DNA of 64,000 bases from Arcuatula senhousia (Eukaryota > Mollusca > Bivalvia > Mytilida > Mytilidae), in the NCBI GenBank assembly GCA_963971305.1, contig OZ020305.1, positions 42,233,717 through 42,297,716 of the forward strand, in the 5' to 3' direction. Below the pieces are notes generated by a model. The model was not told the origin of the DNA, did no database searches, and saw only the letters and a list, made by a program, of their open reading frames with translations. A program made the translations under genes and the position numbers. Positions 58,511 through 64,000 of the stretch are shown here, one piece after another. Numbering within the stretch: position 1 is the stretch's first letter; the number at the start of each line of letters is the position of its first letter.

Positions 58511-59879
58511 AGTTGTATTATAAAGCTAGAGTTTGTTTGGTTCTTTTGCGTATTCAAGTGAAAATGATACTTTCCTGGAGAGTTAAACTACTTTATATAC
58601 TGGATTTACAGATGTCAAGATGACACGAAACGATTATCAAGAGATGAGTATGACAGGACCGTTGTTTTCATAGCTTAAGTAGACACAAGCTCTTTCCGTC
58701 GTTTAAAATGCACATTGCAAATAATTGTCTCATAACGAGCTAATTACTTTTTAATTAATTATTGGCTATGTGAACGAAGATTTTTGTTTTATTATAGTTA
58801 CGTTTTCATCTTAAAAACTTATTTTCTTGAACTCTGTCTTTTTTTTTAATTTTCAATCAGGGGGCGATAATTCACAATATCAGGTAAAAGATTTCTTCAA
58901 TTTCTATTTCATTCGTAAATTTAACGCAATGAACGGAGTTCTTACAAAATGAAATGGTAATCGTTGAGAATGTTTGCAACTTGTAAAATACAGTTGCAAA
59001 AGGAGGAAAAACTATAAACAAACAAATACTTCAGAAAAAGACAAAAAATTGTGTGTTTTTTTGGGGTTAATTTTTTAGGGGGGGGATGATTGCAGCTAGT
59101 CGTTGTTGTTTAATATAGTTCCCTTTTGATGTACTCATTTGACTTATTTTGTTCGGTCGCGTGTACTATTAGCATGCCGTTTGTGTGGTAACTTCTTCAG
59201 TTAGCCTTATCAAATTACTAAAAAAATTGTCCACGAAGTTTTACACATTTGGAACTTCAGGGGCAATAGCGGACGAATATTTGGTTTTATGACTATTTCG
59301 GTTTTATAACAAAATTGCCAAAAGTGTTTCATTATTTAGAGAAAATGTGTCTTGCAATGGTGTAAAGGTTAAAAATAACGCGCATGATTTGCACGAGCTT
59401 CATGATGTTTCTTTAACGAAATGAAACCTTGCAGCATCCAACTTTGTTCTGATTTTTTTTTCATCTGAAAACGATCGGAAGCTTCTCTGATGCAGTTGGT
59501 AAGTCAATTTTTATTATGAAATTGAAAATTAAGCTAGTCATGTTTTTCCCCCTGCCTTTTAAAGGATTTATGAAGTTCAGGTTTTTCTGTATTTGTATTT
59601 TTGAAATTGTATAGTGAAATCATGATGGTTTGTGAACAAGATGTTATATTCATTTTTCTTAAGGTTCATTTGCAATAGTTGACCGGGCGGCGAAAGTTGA
59701 ATTGCACTTGTAAAAGGGGATAGGGGAGGTAAATAGGGTTTAGAAAAAGTCATTGTTTTTATACAAATAGTAAGATTCTTTTTGAAAAATGTTAGCGGCT
59801 CTTAAAAGAGCCCTTTTCACAGTCACATTAAAGACTGGGTCGTTGGTATTTGGATGTGTCGTGTTGAATTCTTTGTTCT

Positions 59880-60173
59880 TTATTCTTCTTCGAATGGACT
59901 GAATTCTGGCTCTTGTCCAAATAGCTTGAATCTCAGGGTTTCTGCTTCTTTGTGCTTTTCTGTTGTATATTGGTAGTACATGTTGATTACTCCTTCAAGC
60001 ACGACGATTCTCATACGAAGTGGATATCTGAAACTTCGAATATTGTCTCTAACGGCCTTTTCATACTTGTCCTTTAAGTATTCCAGTTTGTCACTAAGAA
60101 GCAACATCTGTTGACAGGCTCTTTGGGTTCTGCTCTCTGCGTCTTGTAGCTTGGCATACAATGAGGAATCCAT
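59880..60173 (-). CDS. Array gene copy 14 (97 aa)
   Basis: Protein identical to copy 1. Stem-loop at 59797-59812, TATA box at 60254-60262. Subtype A; the unit shares ATCATGATGG (for ATCAGCATGG, near 59621) and a shortened T run only with copy 15. Confidence 0.85.
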   Translation of the reverse strand: MDSSLYAKLQDAESRTQRACQQMLLLSDKLEYLKDKYEKAVRDNIRSFRYPLRMRIVVLEGVINMYYQYTTEKHKEAETLRFKLFGQEPEFSPFEEE

Positions 60174-61542
60174 AGTTGTATTATAAAGCTAGAGTTTGTT
60201 TGGTTCTTTTGCGTATTCAAGTGAAAATGATACTTTCCTGGAGAGTTAAACTACTTTATATACTGGATTTACAGATGTCAAGATGACACGAAACGATTAT
60301 CAAGAGATGAGTATGACAGGACCGTTGTTTTCATAGCTTAAGTAGACACAAGCTCTTTCCGTCGTTTAAAATGCACATTGCAAATAATTGTCTCATAACG
60401 AGCTAATTACTTTTTAATTAATTATTGGCTATGTGAACGAAGATTTTTGTTTTATTATAGTTACGTTTTCATCTTAAAAACTTATTTTCTTGAACTCTGT
60501 CTTTTTTTTTAATTTTCAATCAGGGGGCGATAATTCACAATATCAGGTAAAAGATTTCTTCAATTTCTATTTCATTCGTAAATTTAACGCAATGAACGGA
60601 GTTCTTACAAAATGAAATGGTAATCGTTGAGAATGTTTGCAACTTGTAAAATACAGTTGCAAAAGGAGGAAAAACTATAAACAAACAAATACTTCAGAAA
60701 AAGACAAAAAATTGTGTGTTTTTTTGGGGTTAATTTTTTAGGGGGGGGATGATTGCAGCTAGTCGTTGTTGTTTAATATAGTTCCCTTTTGATGTACTCA
60801 TTTGACTTATTTTGTTCGGTCGCGTGTACTATTAGCATGCCGTTTGTGTGGTAACTTCTTCAGTTAGCCTTATCAAATTACTAAAAAAATTGTCCACGAA
60901 GTTTTACACATTTGGAACTTCAGGGGCAATAGCGGACGAATATTTGGTTTTATGACTATTTCGGTTTTATAACAAAATTGCCAAAAGTGTTTCATTATTT
61001 AGAGAAAATGTGTCTTGCAATGGTGTAAAGGTTAAAAATAACGCGCATGATTTGCACGAGCTTCATGATGTTTCTTTAACGAAATGAAACCTTGCAGCAT
61101 CCAACTTTGTTCTGATTTTTTTTTCATCTGAAAACGATCGGAAGCTTCTCTGATGCAGTTGGTAAGTCAATTTTTATTATGAAATTGAAAATTAAGCTAG
61201 TCATGTTTTTCCCCCTGCCTTTTAAAGGATTTATGAAGTTCAGGTTTTTCTGTATTTGTATTTTTGAAATTGTATAGTGAAATCATGATGGTTTGTGAAC
61301 AAGATGTTATATTCATTTTTCTTAAGGTTCATTTGCAATAGTTGACCGGGCGGCGAAAGTTGAATTGCACTTGTAAAAGGGGATAGGGGAGGTAAATAGG
61401 GTTTAGAAAAAGTCATTGTTTTTATACAAATAGTAAGATTCTTTTTGAAAAATGTTAGCGGCTCTTAAAAGAGCCCTTTTCACAGTCACATTAAAGACTG
61501 GGTCGTTGGTATTTGGATGTGTCGTGTTGAATTCTTTGTTCT

Positions 61543-61836
61543 TTATTCTTCTTCGAATGGACTGAATTCTGGCTCTTGTCCAAATAGCTTGAATCTCAGG
61601 GTTTCTGCTTCTTTGTGCTTTTCTGTTGTATATTGGTAGTACATGTTGATTACTCCTTCAAGCACGACGATTCTCATACGAAGTGGATATCTGAAACTTC
61701 GAATATTGTCTCTAACGGCCTTTTCATACTTGTCCTTTAAGTATTCCAGTTTGTCACTAAGAAGCAACATCTGTTGACAGGCTCTTTGGGTTCTGCTCTC
61801 TGCGTCTTGTAGCTTGGCATACAATGAGGAATCCAT
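61543..61836 (-). CDS. Array gene copy 15 (97 aa)
   Basis: Protein identical to copy 1. Stem-loop at 61460-61475, TATA box at 61917-61925. Subtype A with the ATCATGATGG variant shared with copy 14. Confidence 0.85.
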   Translation of the reverse strand: MDSSLYAKLQDAESRTQRACQQMLLLSDKLEYLKDKYEKAVRDNIRSFRYPLRMRIVVLEGVINMYYQYTTEKHKEAETLRFKLFGQEPEFSPFEEE

Positions 61837-63207
61837 AGTTGTATTATAAAGCTAGAGTTTGTTTGGTTCTTTTGCGTATTCAAGTGAAAATGATACTTTC
61901 CTGGAGAGTTAAACTACTTTATATACTGGATTTACAGATGTCAAGATGACACGAAACGATTATCAAGAGATGAGTATGACAGGACCGTTGTTTTCATAGC
62001 TTAAGTAGACACAAGCTCTTTCCGTCGTTTAAAATGCACATTGCAAATAATTGTCTCATAACGAGCTAATTACTTTTTAATTAATTATTGGCTATGTGAA
62101 CGAAGATTTTTGTTTTATTATAGTTACGTTTTCATCTTAAAAACTTATTTTCTTGAACTCTGTCTTTTTTTTTAATTTTCAATCAGGGGGCGATAATTCA
62201 CAATATCAGGTAAAAGATTTCTTCAATTTCTATTTCATTCGTAAATTTAACGCAATGAACGGAGTTCTTACAAAATGAAATGGTAATCGTTGAGAATGTT
62301 TGCAACTTGTAAAATACAGTTGCAAAAGGAGGAAAAACTATAAACAAACAAATACTTCAGAAAAAGACAAAAAATTGTGTGTTTTTTTGGGGTTAATTTT
62401 TTAGGGGGGGGGATGATTGCAGCTAGTCGTTGTTGTTTAATATAGTTCCCTTTTGATGTACTCATTTGACTTATTTTGTTCGGTCGCGTGTACTATTAGC
62501 ATGCCGTTTGTGTGGTAACTTCTTCAGTTAGCCTTATCAAATTACTAAAAAAATTGTCCACGAAGTTTTACACATTTGGAACTTCAGGGGCAATAGCGGA
62601 CGAATATTTGGTTTTATGACTATTTCGGTTTTATAACAAAATTGCCAAAAGTGTTTCATTATTTAGAGAAAATGTGTCTTGCAATGGTGTAAAGGTTAAA
62701 AATAACGCGCATGATTTGCACGAGCTTCATGATGTTTCTTTAACGAAATGAAACCTTGCAGCATCCAACTTTGTTCTGATTTTTTTTTTCATCTGAAAAC
62801 GATCGGAAGCTTCTCTGATGCAGTTGGTAAGTCAATTTTTATTATGAAATTGAAAATTAAGCTAGTCATGTTTTTCCCCCTGCCTTTTAAAGGATTTATG
62901 AAGTTCAGGTTTTTCTGTATTTGTATTTTTGAAATTGTATAGTGAAATCAGCATGGTTTGTGAACAAGATGTTATATTCATTTTTCTTAAGGTTCATTTG
63001 CAATAGTTGACCGGGCGGCGAAAGTTGAATTGCACTTGTAAAAGGGGATAGGGGAGGTAAATAGGGTTTAGAAAAAGTCATTGTTTTTATACAAATAGTA
63101 AGATTCTTTTTGAAAAATGTTAGCGGCTCTTAAAAGAGCCCTTTTCACAGTCACATTAAAGACTGGGTCGTTGGTATTTGGATGTGTCGTGTTGAATTCT
63201 TTGTTCT

Positions 63208-63501
63208 TTATTCTTCTTCGAATGGACTGAATTCTGGCTCTTGTCCAAATAGCTTGAATCTCAGGGTTTCTGCTTCTTTGTGCTTTTCTGTTGTATATTG
63301 GTAGTACATGTTGATTACTCCTTCAAGCACGACGATTCTCATACGAAGTGGATATCTGAAACTTCGAATATTGTCTCTAACGGCCTTTTCATACTTGTCC
63401 TTTAAGTATTCCAGTTTGTCACTAAGAAGCAACATCTGTTGACAGGCTCTTTGGGTTCTGCTCTCTGCGTCTTGTAGCTTGGCATACAATGAGGAATCCA
63501 T
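63208..63501 (-). CDS. Array gene copy 16 (97 aa)
   Basis: Protein identical to copy 1. Stem-loop at 63125-63140, TATA box at 63582-63590. Subtype A; a private T-to-G change lies in the upstream AT-rich block (CTTTTGAATT, near 63743). Confidence 0.85.
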   Translation of the reverse strand: MDSSLYAKLQDAESRTQRACQQMLLLSDKLEYLKDKYEKAVRDNIRSFRYPLRMRIVVLEGVINMYYQYTTEKHKEAETLRFKLFGQEPEFSPFEEE

Positions 63502-64000
63502 AGTTGTATTATAAAGCTAGAGTTTGTTTGGTTCTTTTGCGTATTCAAGTGAAAATGATACTTTCCTGGAGAGTTAAACTACTTTATATACTGGATTTAC
63601 AGATGTCAAGATGACACGAAACGATTATCAAGAGATGAGTATGACAGGACCGTTGTTTTCATAGCTTAAGTAGACACAAGCTCTTTCCGTCGTTTAAAAT
63701 GCACATTGCAAATAATTGTCTCATAACGAGCTAATTACTTTTGAATTAATTATTGGCTATGTGAACGAAGATTTTTGTTTTATTATAGTTACGTTTTCAT
63801 CTTAAAAACTTATTTTCTTGAACTCTGTCTTTTTTTTTAATTTTCAATCAGGGGGCGATAATTCACAATATCAGGTAAAAGATTTCTTCAATTTCTATTT
63901 CATTCGTAAATTTAACGCAATGAACGGAGTTCTTACAAAATGAAATGGTAATCGTTGAGAATGTTTGCAACTTGTAAAATACAGTTGCAAAAGGAGGAAA

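Larger units (their letters stand above)
37202..64000 (-). repeat. Tandem array of about 1,665-bp gene-bearing units, 16 complete plus a partial
   Basis: Units taken from CAGGGGGCG start at 37202, 38879, 40545, 42209, 43874, 45539, 47204, 48868, 50532, 52197, 53862, 55527, 57193, 58858, 60521, 62184 and 63849. Lengths are 1663-1666 except the first (1677), which has an extra copy of a 10-11 bp stretch around AAGTTCTTAC and two substitutions near its left edge. All are head to tail. Differences are mostly run-length changes in homopolymers, plus rare substitutions. Each unit contains one minus-strand gene of 97 codons with its own TATA box and histone-type 3' end, and about 1.1-1.2 kb of spacer. 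The array continues past the window edge, so the copy number is a minimum. Confidence 0.97.

Noticed and set aside
37202..64000. Array as 5S rRNA, snRNA or spliced-leader repeats
   Set aside because: I found no 5S, U1, U2, U6 or tRNA-like internal promoter or core sequence on either strand of the unit.

Overview
This window is animal nuclear DNA: it is AT-rich and intron-rich, has GT-AG splice sites, and carries many nested transposable elements. The repeat families (hairpin-ended elements with GTCCGTCCGTC runs near one end, a Penelope-like retroelement, a non-LTR retroelement) and the protein-coding content fit a bivalve mollusc, probably a mytilid mussel. That assignment is inference from pattern recognition; no database was searched.

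Layout. (1) 1-13.3 kb is a repeat-dominated region. It holds long members of a hairpin-ended repeat family, a 650-bp fold-back element, a decayed non-LTR (LINE) retrotransposon at about 4.77-9.49 kb that is split by two later insertions, several MITE-like elements, and a hAT-like MITE with an 8-bp target duplication inserted in a palindrome. (2) 13.35-29.45 kb on the + strand is a complete REV1 gene (Y-family deoxycytidyl transferase of translesion synthesis). I resolved 18 coding exons that join in frame to 1,279 codons plus stop (3,840 nt). Its introns carry further mobile elements, including an element nested in another (intron 14) and a composite of two 158-bp palindromes (intron 17). (3) 29.5-37.2 kb is another repeat graveyard, with nested hairpin-ended elements, a TIR element, and two Penelope-like reverse transcriptase remnants in opposite orientation. 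(4) 37.2 kb to the window end is a near-perfect head-to-tail tandem array. It has 16 complete units of about 1,665 bp and the start of a seventeenth, and it runs out of the window.

The array is the outstanding feature. Every unit carries one intronless 97-codon gene on the minus strand with an identical protein. Each gene has a TATA box about 80 bp upstream of the start codon and, 67 nt after the stop codon, a 16-nt sequence GGCTCTTTTAAGAGCC. That sequence is a perfect 6-bp stem with a 4-nt loop and matches the 3'-end stem-loop of replication-dependent histone mRNAs. A purine-rich tract resembling a U7-binding histone downstream element follows. The protein is nearly neutral with an acidic tail and does not resemble a core or linker histone to me. 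I read the array as a multicopy non-histone gene with histone-type expression (S-phase or oocyte mass production of a non-polyadenylated mRNA). Unit subtypes A and B, defined by linked variants, occur in alternating blocks, which suggests ongoing unequal exchange or gene conversion.

REV1 and the array are not functionally linked by anything visible beyond proximity.
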